Origin: Candolleomyces eurysporus
Taxonomy: Eukaryota > Basidiomycota > Agaricomycetes > Agaricales > Psathyrellaceae
Reading direction: 5' to 3'
Assembly (NCBI GenBank): GCA_027579435.1
Contig: JANBPK010000009.1
Span: forward strand, 33,478 to 97,477
DNA length: 64,000 nucleotides
Shown: positions 1 to 10,448 of the stretch, one piece after another
Layout of the letters: the number at the start of each line of letters is the position of its first letter
Position numbering within the stretch: position 1 is the stretch's first letter
The notes under the pieces: generated by a model
What the model was told of the DNA's origin: nothing
Database searches by the model: none
Seen by the model: only the letters and a program-made list of their open reading frames with translations
Made by a program: the position numbers and the translations under genes

Positions 1-1
1 T

Positions 2-1526
2 GCACCATGGTGTGGCCACTGCAAGGCGCTGGCACCTCATTATGAGGAGGCCGCCACCACCCTCAAGGAGAAGAACATCAAGCTTGCCAAGGTCGACTGT
101 GTCGAGGAGGCAGATCTTTGCTCCTCAAAGGGCATCCAAGGCTACCCGTAGGTTCATCATCACTTTCGCACCGCAACGCCTCTCACGCAGCGTGTCTCTC
201 AGTACTCTCAAGGTCTACAGGAAGGGCGAAGCCACCGACTACAGTGGCCCACGAAAGGCCGATGGCATTGTTAGCTACATGGTCAAGTAAGTCGTGTAAG
301 CATCTCTGAGATTACTCTTGCTAAGCATGAATTAGACAATCCCTTCCTGCCATCTCCGAGGTCACCGCCGACAAGCACGACGAATTCACCAAGGCCGACA
401 AAATTGTTGCCGTTGCCTATCTCCCCTCTTCTACCGCCGTTCCAGCTGCCGAGTTCAGCGCTGCTGCCGAAGCCCACCGTGATGACTACCTCTTCGGTGT
501 TGTCACCGACCAAGATGCCGCTGCCGCTGCTGGAGTTGTCCCTCCTGCCCTCGTTGTCTACCGCTCCTTCGACGAGCCCCGTTCCGAATATCCCTACCCT
601 GTCAACGGTGCCACCAAGAAGGAAATCGAGGACTGGCTCGCTGATCTCAGCATTCCTGTCCTCGGTGAAGTCAACGGCGAAACCTACAGCATCTACGCTC
701 AAAGCGGCAAGCCCCTTGCCTACATCTTCGTTGACCCTACCGACGAGAAGAAGGATGAACAGCTCGATGCCGTCCGACCCGTTGCCTCCAAGTACAAGTC
801 CAAACTCAACTTCGTCTGGATTGATGCTGTCAAGTATGGCGACCACGCTAAAGCTCTGAACGTCGCTGAGGCCAAGTGGCCCGCATTCGTCATCCAAGAA
901 TTGGAGAAGCAACTCAAGTATCCTTACGACCAAAGCAAGGAGGTCACCACTGAAGGTGTCCAGGATTTGGTTGAGAAATACGTCGCTGGCACCCTCCAAC
1001 CTCAACTCAAGAGCCAACCTATCCCCGAATCCCAGGACGGACCCGTCACCGTTTTGGTCGGCAAGAACTTTGAGGAGATTGCTTTCGACGAGAGCAAGGA
1101 TGTCTTCGTTGAGTTCTATGCCACCTGGTGTGGTCACTGCAAGCGTCTCGCTCCTACCTGGGAGCAGCTCGGTGAGAAATACGCCCCTATCAAGGACAAG
1201 CTCATCATGTAAGTCATGTTTCGCTAAACTATGCCGACCACTTTACTGACGTACATCACAGTGCCAAGTTCGACGCACCTGAGAACGACCTTCCTCCTAC
1301 CATTCCATTCCGTATTGCTGGCTTCCCTACCTTGAAGTTCAAGCCTGCCGGCTCTAAAGAATTCATCGACTACGAGGGTGACCGCACCTTGGAGAGCCTT
1401 GTTTCCTTCGTCGAGGAACACGCCAAGAACTCTCTCGAAATCCCTGAGGTGAAGGCTGAAGAGCCCGCCCAGACACCCCTCGCTGAGGAGAAAAAGGAGA
1501 CTGTTGACACCCGCGACGAGCTCTGA
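2..1526 (+). CDS. PDI1: Protein disulfide isomerase, 5' end missing at window edge
   Basis: ER-lumenal oxidoreductase that forms and shuffles disulfides in secretory proteins. The window opens inside the first thioredoxin (a) domain: the first codons read APWCGHCK, with the CxxC redox centre. After the b and b' region a second active site, ATWCGHCK, has its CGHC codons at 1129-1140 (a' domain). The C-terminus is acidic and ends in TRDEL, a variant of the HDEL/KDEL ER-retrieval signal. Three GT-AG introns are inferred at 148-202, 287-335 and 1209-1261; each joins frames cleanly (for example CC|T ACT at the first). The start codon, signal peptide and beginning of the a domain lie left of the window. 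It converges with the GCP3 gene, leaving 86 bp between stop codons. Family identity is secure; the symbol follows the yeast name. Confidence 0.95.
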
Positions 1527-1612
1527 GTATTGGACATATTGAAGTATGGTATTTAATATCGTATTTAATATACATCATTCTTCAAACCTCAAGTGCCGGC
1601 CACACTGCCTGA

Positions 1613-4600
1613 TCATTTCTTTTTGTAATAATCTGAGAACGAGAGTCGGATGGCCAAGAAACGGCAGTCAAGGTCAGGATGCACTTGCAAATGCTGTACG
1701 AGCGTTTGGACTTTCTCTTTGAAGCTCGTACCGTATTCCTGTAGACGCGATATCAACTCCCCAGCGTCCTGAGTTGAGGCAGGCAGCTCTTTGCCTGTGT
1801 AGACACCCTAAAGGCAGGTCAGCAATATCCTTCGTACGCCCTGAACGAAAACTCACCCTGTCCAGGTCTGCTTGCTGATCTCTCCTCGCCGCTTCGGAGA
1901 GGCAATGATTGTAAAAGTTGTCCTACATATCGATTGAGCCCCAGAGAGAGAGAGAGAGAGGTCGTGGAGTATTCAGACTAACCGTGGCTTCGCGATACAT
2001 GAGTATGGTAGAGAAGGCATCTTTCAACATGTTTAATATCAATTCCTGTAAGAGGTTTTAAAATGCCTTCAAGTGAGTTGTGAACCGGAATCACTCGCCT
2101 CCTTGCCAGCCTTCGGATACTGAAGGGTAATCTTCTTCAGTACTCGATCCAAATACGAGCGGTGAGCCTCGATGAGGGAATCCAAGTCACCCTCCCTCTT
2201 GTTCAAGAAATCGATTAAAACCTTCCATGAGCACTCGATCACCTCCAGCCGACAGAATGCCTCCAGTTGTCGGATGAAATGAACCATCTCGGCGGTTTGG
2301 ATTCGAACTTTGTGCCATTCAGAGTCCAACTCTGAGTTTTGTTTGGGGAATAAAAATCAGTACTGTCCTCTCGGATCATATGAATGGACGAAGTACCTGG
2401 AACCCGAATGAATGTCTTCGCGCCGCTTGTAATTCTCATCCATCCGCGGTCAAGTGTTTTCTCTATCCTCTTCATCTGCCATAGATGTCTGAATAGTTTG
2501 AGATACCCTTCAAGGGCTTGATTGTCGAGGACAGTGTCGATTGGTGCATCCACTTTGTATTCCAAGGTGAAGACGTCCCAACCGATTTCTCCATGTGAGT
2601 ATTCGAGCATGCGAGCGTCCAGTCTCCGAAGGACGTCTGTGGGATCATGTTGGGCATTGGAGGATCTGATGGCAGATTCCAATGTTGCTGTTAGGTTATG
2701 GCGGTATAATGTATTGGCGGAGCGCGACAGGCTGGGGCTAAGAAACCTAATGAGAGACTGAGGCTGAAGTAGAAGGAATAAGCTTCACGTACCCGAGAGT
2801 CTCCATCAATTGATCAGCAAAATCGCCATACCCAAGCAAAAGGTAGCTTCGGAGAGCGGAAAGATGGTCGAGAAGCTTGAACTTTTCAATGAAAACTTCG
2901 AATAGGCGGTTACTGGCAAGTCGATATGCGGAATCGATTGAACGCTCGAGACCACCAATATCGCTGTATTGAAGGGCTGTTTGGAAGATGAGCAGGTTGG
3001 CCGGTAAAGTAGGTTGAAAACTCACATCCATGGAACGAGTTCATTTGCTCCCGTGTTAGGACCCACTCGCTATCATGGCAGCTGTATCGAATAAAATTCA
3101 AACTTTTTCCTGTCGAAAAAATCTGGCCGGGTTTAGAAAATGCAGATAGGTGCTTTGAAACTACACACCTTCTTCCCTGACCCTTCCCCCACGAAAAGGG
3201 GGAGCATTTCCTTTCGGAACTGGTACTTGGACTCCCAAAGCTTGATTCCGGCATCCTTTCCAGAGAAGTCGTCACCCTCTCCGACGCCTCCGTTGAACCC
3301 GTTATCGGTCGAAAGCTCGGTGATCCCACCCAACAAAGATGAAGGGTGTGCGTGATGGTTGGGGCCAATGGACGAGTCTACTGATACNAAAAAACTCGGA
3401 GAAGGGATCATACAGTTCTCCTGAAAAGAGCCATTTGTGAAGTGTCGTAAAGAACGGACGTGAGACCTATGTTTGGTGAGCCAATGACCCATCGGACAAG
3501 TGGTTTATTACGCACTTCTTCCAGAAGTTCGTGGGTGAACGTTCGGATGAACGGGTCGCCATTCTCGGTGTAGCTGTGAATCAAGTTCACCAAAGCGCCA
3601 CCATGGGCCTCTGTCGAAATTCACTGAATAAGGTTGTCAAACACGTGCAGCGAAGTAACTTACCTTTGGCACCCTCGACGCAGACACTCATCATACGCAT
3701 TCGTAATCGCCATTCATTCACCCACACCTCCAAACGCTTCAGAGAAAGGCCACTTTCGTTACGCAATTCATCAGTGGGACTAGTTTCNGGGGGGCTTGTC
3801 TGTTGCAGCGGCTAGCTGAGTCTCGAGAACTGCAATAAGCCGGTAGTAGTTGTTGAGTTGGGCTTGAAGATAATGGCAAAGGGACTGCTCGATCATTCCG
3901 ATGGCATTCGCGGCTTCTCGTTCGCGGACAAAGCCATCGACGCGTCGGTATAGATACCCCAATTCAGCCAGCCGATGTATTAGCACTTTGGTTGAGGATG
4001 AGATAGTATTGGCCTAAAGGTCGTAAGCCTAACAGCCATGAACCAAATGCATGTGCTCACTGGGTCATCAGAGAACACGATTCTGTTTTCGTCATCTTGG
4101 ACGGAAAACTGCACAAACTTGCCAGATATTCCTTGTAGCAAGTAGATTGCATCACGTAGGAGCAATACTTCTGGGACAAATTTTTGGCCTTGTTGATTGT
4201 TGTTCAGCCATGCTGCACAGTCAAGAGGAGACCAAATCACCTTTAGACTGCCGATATTCCCTCAACAACTCTGCTTTCGATCGCGCTGGAAATGTTGAAG
4301 ATATCTTAGGGATATTTGGTTCACGAGGAATGGTGGCCTTGCTTCTATATTTTGCGCTCGACATTCGTGAAATAGAGGAAGGATCAAAGGTAGTGGAACT
4401 TTGGGGCGAGAGAGCCAACAAGAACGAGAGGACTTCAGGTTTTCTGGAGATTAGGGGCTGTAGACACGATGTTGAATGAAAACAGAGAGGGTCAAGGGGC
4501 CACTGCACACTTGACTGATAAGCCTAGAAAGCAGGTTGGTGAACTTTAAGGTATCTGTCGGAGAGTTTGCCAACACTATCACGAGATGGTCAGTAGGAGT

Positions 4601-4912
4601 CGAGCAACGGAAACTCGTGAACCAGCCCACGTCGTCTCTTTATGGCATCGACAGGCTGAGATAACTCTTGGGCATGGTTTTGGCCAATGCGACTACAGTT
4701 TGTCCGTGACCTCGATGAAGAGCATGCAGGCGACGTTCCATAGCACTCACCTGGAGAGATGGCGACACTGAGATGTCAAGTCTTGTCGCAGTTGTTCGTG
4801 GGTGTGAGCAGCAGGAACGAGATGGCAAACAAGGGATTCCAAGGACCTGTTCAACGGAGGCATAGAACGCGTTGAGGAGAGCAAGCAGACGCGACTTCAC
4901 CAGCACCGCCAC
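1613..4912 (-). CDS. Gamma-tubulin complex component 3 (Spc98/Alp6/GCP3 family)
   Basis: Subunit of the gamma-tubulin complex that nucleates microtubules at spindle pole bodies. Reading the minus strand, exons give LLRDAIYLLQGISGKFVQFS, then RLAELGYLYRRVDGFVRE, then LVNLIHSYTENGDPFI, typical of the GCP N-terminal half. The C-terminal half has the stretch beginning APIDTVLDNQALEGYLK and the end FLAIRLSFSDYYKKK before the stop at 1613-1615. These match GCP3 better than GCP2, from memory of the families. Many short introns are present; one, just downstream of the exon ending MYREAT, carries a (CT)9 tract. Surplus N bases at 3388 (between SEFF and VSVDSS) and 3788 (between TDKPP and ETSPTDEL) break the frame; without them the protein is continuous. 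The start at 4912 is tentative because the N-terminal exons are poorly conserved. TCTP lies upstream on the same strand. Confidence 0.88.
1943..1960. repeat. (AG)9 dinucleotide tract inside a GCP3 intron
   Basis: Nine AG units on the plus strand, which is (CT)9 on the coding strand of the GCP3 gene. It lies in the intron between the exon ending MYREAT and the exon starting DNFYNHC, 16 nt before the inferred acceptor, so it may act as a polypyrimidine tract. It is a simple microsatellite that may vary in length. Confidence 0.85.
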
Positions 4913-5057
4913 CGCCTAGCTCCACTAATTAGCGCTTCACGGGGTCACTGATACCATTCGTATCTTGATCTCAATCTTTCGATATATCGCTCCAAACGCA
5001 TAGGATAAGAATACAATAGTCGGTTACAGGAGGAGTTCAGTGGTACATGAGTTTTAT

Positions 5058-5886
5058 TTAAAGCTTGATCTCTTTAACGCCGTGCTTCCAGATAGTGAAA
5101 TATGCTATCAAAGGACATTAGTGTCGGTTGTAAAATCCTCGAATCGCGCTCAAACTTACGAGTGATACCATCCTCCTGTAACGCACATATGGCATGTCAA
5201 CATACAATCAGAAGTCCGGAGATGACGGAACTCACTCTGTAGTTGAGTAGGGCAACCATGCCATCGGGGTTCATGGATTCACCGATGTACTATCACCAAA
5301 ATGAGCAACTGACCATCAGCACAAAATATCAACACATACGAATTCGTAGTCCTTGAAGTTGGCAACAATTTTCTTGGCATAGGCCGCAGCACCCTTCTCG
5401 AAGGCGGCGACCTCATCTGGCTTGGTTTTGGTGAGATGGTCCTTGACGGCCTTCATATATCCCTAGCATGAACGAGGATAAAAATAAGTGGAGAGAGTCG
5501 AGATGCAGCACGTTACCTTGAGATAAGTGAGGTAGCTCTTTTTATCGAAGCCGGTCGACTGAAGTCGGAAGGAGTGGACAATATTGTTGACATTCTTGGC
5601 GCCATCTTCCAAAGCCTCACTCTGCTCTTCCTCAGAGGGGTTGGCACCTTGCAGGAGGTAAGATCGAGACAGAAGTAAACGCGGGGGTCACAAACCAATA
5701 TCGACATCGGCGCCGTCCTTGACGACAATCATGGCACAATCGACCTCGTAGACGATATCGTCGACGAGCTTGCTGGAGGGGTTGGATGAGAAGGGGCTGA
5801 GTTGGTAAGCGCAGGATGGAAGCTTACACGGGAAAGGCGTCGGAGAAGATCTCGTCCCCGGTGATGATATCTGAGTAGAGGAGCAT
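5058..5886 (-). CDS. TMA19: Translationally controlled tumour protein homologue (TCTP/Tma19)
   Basis: Small conserved cytoplasmic protein that associates with ribosomes and microtubules and is linked to growth and stress responses. The first exon on the minus strand reads MLLYSDIITGDEIFSDAFP, the TCTP start. The last exon ends FTIWKHGVKEIKL before the stop at 5058-5060, matching the family's C-terminus. The middle is divided by several short introns, with exon pieces visible around 5340-5460 and 5518-5720. The start at 5886 follows a favourable context (GCCGCCATG). It is divergent from UTP15, with 148 bp between start codons, so the two probably share a bidirectional promoter. Identification is firm; the symbol follows yeast. 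Confidence 0.93.
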
Positions 5887-6034
5887 GGCGGCTGGATGAG
5901 ATGGACAAGGGAGATCGTGAAGAGCAGAAAACTGTAGCAGAAATTGCTGTTAGAATCAATATTATATCGATCAGACCTTCACGTGATGTTTGTGGTGGAA
6001 TAAATCAAAGCATCATCAAACTTTTTATCAAACT

Positions 6035-7782
6035 ATGGAATACCAGCCAGTCCCCGTTCAGAGGCACCACAGGCCCTCCTCCTCAAAACACTCCCCAGAA
6101 TCTAGGTACTGGCGCCAGTTCAAACACCCTGTCTTCGTCAAGGAGTACGCCCCAATCACCTCCGTCCATTTCTCCTCCGCCAAACCCCACCGATATGCCG
6201 TTACTGCAGCCACCAGAGTCCAAATCTACGCCCCCAGGACCCAGAAGGTGACAAAAACAATCTCCCGGTTCAAGGACGTCGCACGTAGCGGGAGCATACG
6301 TCCTGACGGCAAGCTTGTCGTTGCAGGCGATGACAGTGGTTTGATCCAGGTGCGTCTCGCCTCGTGGATGGACTCTGCAACTTCGCGCCTCACCAAGGTG
6401 TAGATTTTCGACATAAACTCGAGAGCAATTCTACGAACTTTGGACGCACACAAGCAACCAGTCCATGTTACCAAGTTCTCTCCTCTTGAACCTACGCGTA
6501 TACTCTCCTGCTCGGACGACACCACAGTGAGGTTCTGGGACGTGACCTCGCAAACATCGATAGCAACTTTCACCGACCACACAGACTATGTCCGCACGGG
6601 CCAGGTATCATCATCAACCCCGCATATCGTCCTCTCCGGCTCCTATGATGGTACCGTCAGACTATTCGATGCTCGGTCTGGAGAGTGTGAAATGGTCATG
6701 GGGGAAAACATATCGTCCAGCTCAAAGCTTCCAGTAGAGCAAGTGCTCATGTTTTCCTCGGGGACAGTAGCGGTGTCGTCTGCAGGCCCCATACTGCGCG
6801 TGTGGGATTTGGTTAGCGGAGGACGGTGTATCAAGGCCATGTCCAATCACCAAAAGACGATCACTTCTCTTGCAGCAACTTCGTCCGGAAACCGTCTTCT
6901 GACCGGAAGCCTTGATCATATGGTGAAAGTGTACGATGTCGAAAACTACAAGGTCGTGCATACAATGCGTTATCCCGCACCGCTTCTCTGCCTCGCCATT
7001 TCGGTGAGTATCCACTCCACAATTATATGGTACAGTAGAATCTCAACCTTTGTAGCCTGACGATACGCACATCGTTGGGGGAATGTCAGATGGCACTCTG
7101 TCGATCCGAAGAAGACAACAAAAAGGAAAGGACACGGAAACTTTGGGTCTTGACAGCCTCAACCTTATACACGTTGGGGAGGGCGCGGTATCGAAACAGT
7201 CAACAAAAGCTGTAGGGGACGCCGACGAGATCAGAGTTAGCGAAAGTCGAAGACAAAAACGGTTAAAGCCCTATGACCGCCTTCTTAAAAGCTTCAAGTA
7301 CTCGGCTGCGCTTGATTCAGTGCTGCGAAAGGTCAGTCTCTCTCCCTTTCTTCTCCATGGCAATCTCGCCTAATCGTTTTCTGTCCAGAACGTTCCCCCG
7401 ACTGCTACATTTGCTCTCATCAAGGAACTAATACACAGGGATGGCCTCAAGGTCGCGCTTTCAGGTCGAGACGACGTGTTGCTGGAGCCCATTCTGCGAC
7501 TTTTGATCAAGCATGTGTCGGATCCTCGATTCGGCATTACTGTCACATACGTCGCTGGCCTTGTAATCGGTGAGTTGGTTTGAATAAAGAGTAAATTGTG
7601 TTCTTATTCTTCCTGCAGATATGTATCGACCAGTCATTGGGCAAGCACCTCTCATCGATGCACTATTCCTGAGACTGAAGAAAAAGCTGGCAATGGAGAT
7701 TCGATTCCAGAAGGAACTGCTGAAAGCCAGGGGGACATTGAGCATGGTTTTGACATCAGCCTTATCGCCGGATGCTGTCTAG
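6035..7782 (+). CDS. UTP15: U3 snoRNP-associated WD40 protein Utp15
   Basis: Component of the t-UTP/UtpA subcomplex of the small-subunit processome, needed for rDNA transcription and 18S rRNA processing in the nucleolus. The N-terminal two thirds are WD40 repeats (for example ILSCSDDTTVRFWDV and VLSGSYDGTVRLFDARSG). The C-terminal part has the UTP15 domain, including LKPYDRLLKSFKYSAALD, FALIKELIHRDGLKVAL and AGLVIDMYRPVIGQAPLID. Introns are seen near 6349-6402, 7003-7055, 7332-7388 and 7570-7618. The last exon must be read in the frame ending LSPDAV, stop at 7780-7782. It converges on the CTNNBL1-like gene with only 32 bp between stop codons, so their transcripts very likely overlap at the 3' ends. 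Confidence 0.92.
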
Positions 7783-7814
7783 GGTACATTAATACAGCGA
7801 CTTAATTATCGTCA

Positions 7815-10237
7815 TCACTGGTCAATGGACGAGGGGTCCAATGACGCGATGAGGTTGAACAGAATTTCCCTCTGTGAAGGGCCCTGATCGGCGCTTTCTG
7901 TCGATGTAGTATCGTCTACATTATCGTAGTATATCCGCAGGTTTGAAACGATATCTTGCAGGGATAAGTTCTTCCGTCCCAACATTTGGAGGACGTGTTC
8001 GCGAATCTACCGGAGTGTAAGCTGCAAGCAACGGCGACAAGAAGATTGAACCTACACCATCATCTTCCATGACGATCCAGGCAAGTAGGTAATCCACGGT
8101 CTGCAGGGTGAAAAACCCCCCGTCAAGCCTCCGTAGATATNAAAACGTCCTCGTCAGCGAGAATGTCATCGTCGTCGTCGTCGAGCTCCTGCAGGAGATT
8201 TAGAACTGGAGTCTCTTATTGCAGGCATAGCTCACCCTTCTCTCTGCTTCGATTGCAGCATCTGTAGCCTTCAGCCTTGCTACGGCAGCCTCCCGAATGT
8301 CCATCAATTTATCTGCTTTCTCGTAATTATTTTCAACGAATTTTGCGAGAAGGCGCAGTCGGTCAGTGGAGTCCGATTCCAAGTGCGTAAACAAGGACGC
8401 CAGGATGCCTAAAACGTGGCCAACATCTTCTGAAGGCGGAAGGACTGGGCCTGCCTTTCCTTTCTTGCTCTGTGAACCAATAAGATTTGCGCCAAGATCA
8501 AATGGAGTTCGTAAACTTACTTTACCCATAAAGGCGGAAAAAAGAGTTTTCAAGCCAAGGGCTTCAATGAATGCAGCACAAACAGGGGAGCCATCTGGGC
8601 CAGACATTGCGTGGTCGAGGGCCTTAATGGCCCGAGATTTCGACTGTAACTTCCCTCTGTCGAGAAACAGTTCAGTAATCTGGGTAGCAGACACCATGTC
8701 GATTGACCTACTTCATCATGAGAATCATCAGGTCAGGTCCTTCGGCCGCTAGGAATTGCTGCTTGATGGATTGTTCGCTGAGGGCCGAACACAAAGCATC
8801 GAATATGTTTTCCATGAACTCCGTTTCGTCAGCATCAACAGGGTCCCTGAGTCGATATTGCTGGAGTTCCATGGATCAGATTAGCATAAAGCTTATTTGA
8901 TTACCACACATACGGATAGAACTTTCAGCACGGTCTCGACGCCGTCAGCTTTGGCGAAAGCGAGCCGGTTAGGCGGGCTATTCTGAAGGAGGATTGAGAG
9001 TAGCTCTGCTGCATAGCCTCTATTCTCTTCGTGGGCCTTTGTCTGCACGCGGTTCAATAGCCAAGGTAAAATCTTGGTCTTGGTGATCATCTCAGCAGCG
9101 AGCTCGGGGTTGAGACCAAGGATATTCTCGAAAATCCCTAGAGTTTTTGTCCAATTAGCAGATAGACGATAAATGTTTCGTTGAGAGAGGCTCACCGAGG
9201 ATATGGAAGGCTCCTACGCGGTCGGATTCCTCTGATTCGTTTAGCCGGCCAAGGTTGTCCACCAGTAGCTCAAAGATAGAGTTCTCCACCTACATTTTCT
9301 CAGGAATATTCCAGAATATTTGCTAATAACAAGAAAACGTACCAAAGCATCGATCAATAGTTTCAACGCTTCCTCCGTCTCTTCTGCTGATGCGTCTTCA
9401 ACATCCTCACCAGCATCTTCATCGGTAAGCTCGTGGAGTACTTCGACAACGTCAAGAACAATGTCTAGGTTTTCATGTGTAAATAATCCGATGAGCAGAG
9501 CTAGACTGCCTGAACGAACAAGCTCTGAATAGGCGAGTGTCGGTGCTTGTGCCAGAGGTAAGAGTGACTTGATAGCACTGTCGAGATCGGCTTCTGAGTC
9601 GATGAATCTAGCGGGGCGCATGAATCAGGATCAAGGTAGACGACAGTAGAACTTGGGAGAACGGACTTTGTTGGATCGTCTGGGTACTTTGAGCGTTGGT
9701 CTTGGTTCTTATTGACCGCACGCTCCAGCTTCAAAAGTAGGCGACGTATTGAAGCCAGTGTTAGCTCCTCTTCTCCCTAGGCAAGAGATATTCGAATCAA
9801 ATGAAACTTTAACTTTTGGCAGTAAAAATGCATACCTCGTCCTGGATCCCCTCGCCCCCAGCACGGTCAAATATGTTCAGAATCTCCTTCTGCTCAGACG
9901 TCAAACCACCGCCGAAGAAACGACCTTCGTCGTCCTCTTCTTCAAAATAGTCCGCGTCTCCGCCTGGTGCAAAGTCGGCACGATCTACGCTCATGCTCGA
10001 GTCCTCATCGTCAACTTCTTCCATAGTAACATTCTTGGACCGTTTTGTGGGAGGTTGGGCACTTTCTTCCTCTGCCCTCAGTTTCCTCAAAAGCTCGGGA
10101 CTAGGATTGGGAGGAAGCTTTCTTTTGTTCCCGAGCCCTGACGACGAGAACTTGGGCACCTACTTCGAGTGTTCCTGGCTAGTTCTATGAGCAGAAGAAG
10201 ATCGTTTGCGCACCTTGAATATTTCATCGACATCCAT
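7815..10237 (-). CDS. Beta-catenin-like protein 1 (CTNNBL1), Armadillo-repeat splicing factor
   Basis: Armadillo-like nuclear protein associated with the Prp19/CDC5 spliceosome complex in animals. The minus strand starts MDVDEIFK at 10237, then an acidic, KR-rich leader (NLS-like PPTKRSKN). The helical repeat region contains RSKYPDDPTKSVLP, IKALDHAMSGPDGSPV, ALGLKTLFSAFMGK and YLRRLDGGFFTLQTVDYLL, all recognisable against human CTNNBL1. The C-terminus ends LDPSSIDQ, stop at 7815-7817. About ten short introns are present. The N at 8141 is a surplus base: removing it joins DEDVF to YLRRLDGG, matching the human EEEFYLRRLDAG arrangement. It is divergent from TRA1 (211 bp between start codons) and tail-to-tail with UTP15. 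Function in fungi is inferred from the animal orthologue. Confidence 0.9.
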
Positions 10238-10312
10238 GATAGCATGAATCGGACTCGAACTCTCGAATCGACGTAACTTGACGCGCCCGATCAGAGATGT
10301 CACATGACTACT

Positions 10313-10326
10313 TGCCTAACTAGGCA
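10313..10326. promoter_or_regulatory. 14-nt inverted repeat between CTNNBL1 and TRA1 starts
   Basis: TGCCTA-AC-TAGGCA, a perfect 6+6 inverted repeat with a 2-nt spacer, lies in the 211-bp divergent promoter region, next to a CACATG hexamer. A palindrome of this kind is compatible with a dimeric regulator site. No factor is identified and it could occur by chance. Confidence 0.35.
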
Positions 10327-10448
10327 GGTGCTACAGCTCGAATATACCGGTAGGAACTTTGGGATTGGGATTCCTGCCACTCCCCTGGCGCGTCTCGTGA
10401 AGCGCCTGCCTCCTTTTCCTTTGCATCCTCCTCCCACTGGCCAGAATC

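Noticed and set aside
283..1137. 284-codon open frame on the minus strand
   Set aside because: Antisense shadow of the PDI exon; its Leu/Val/Gly-rich composition reflects codon bias on the other strand, and PDI motifs are clear on the plus strand.
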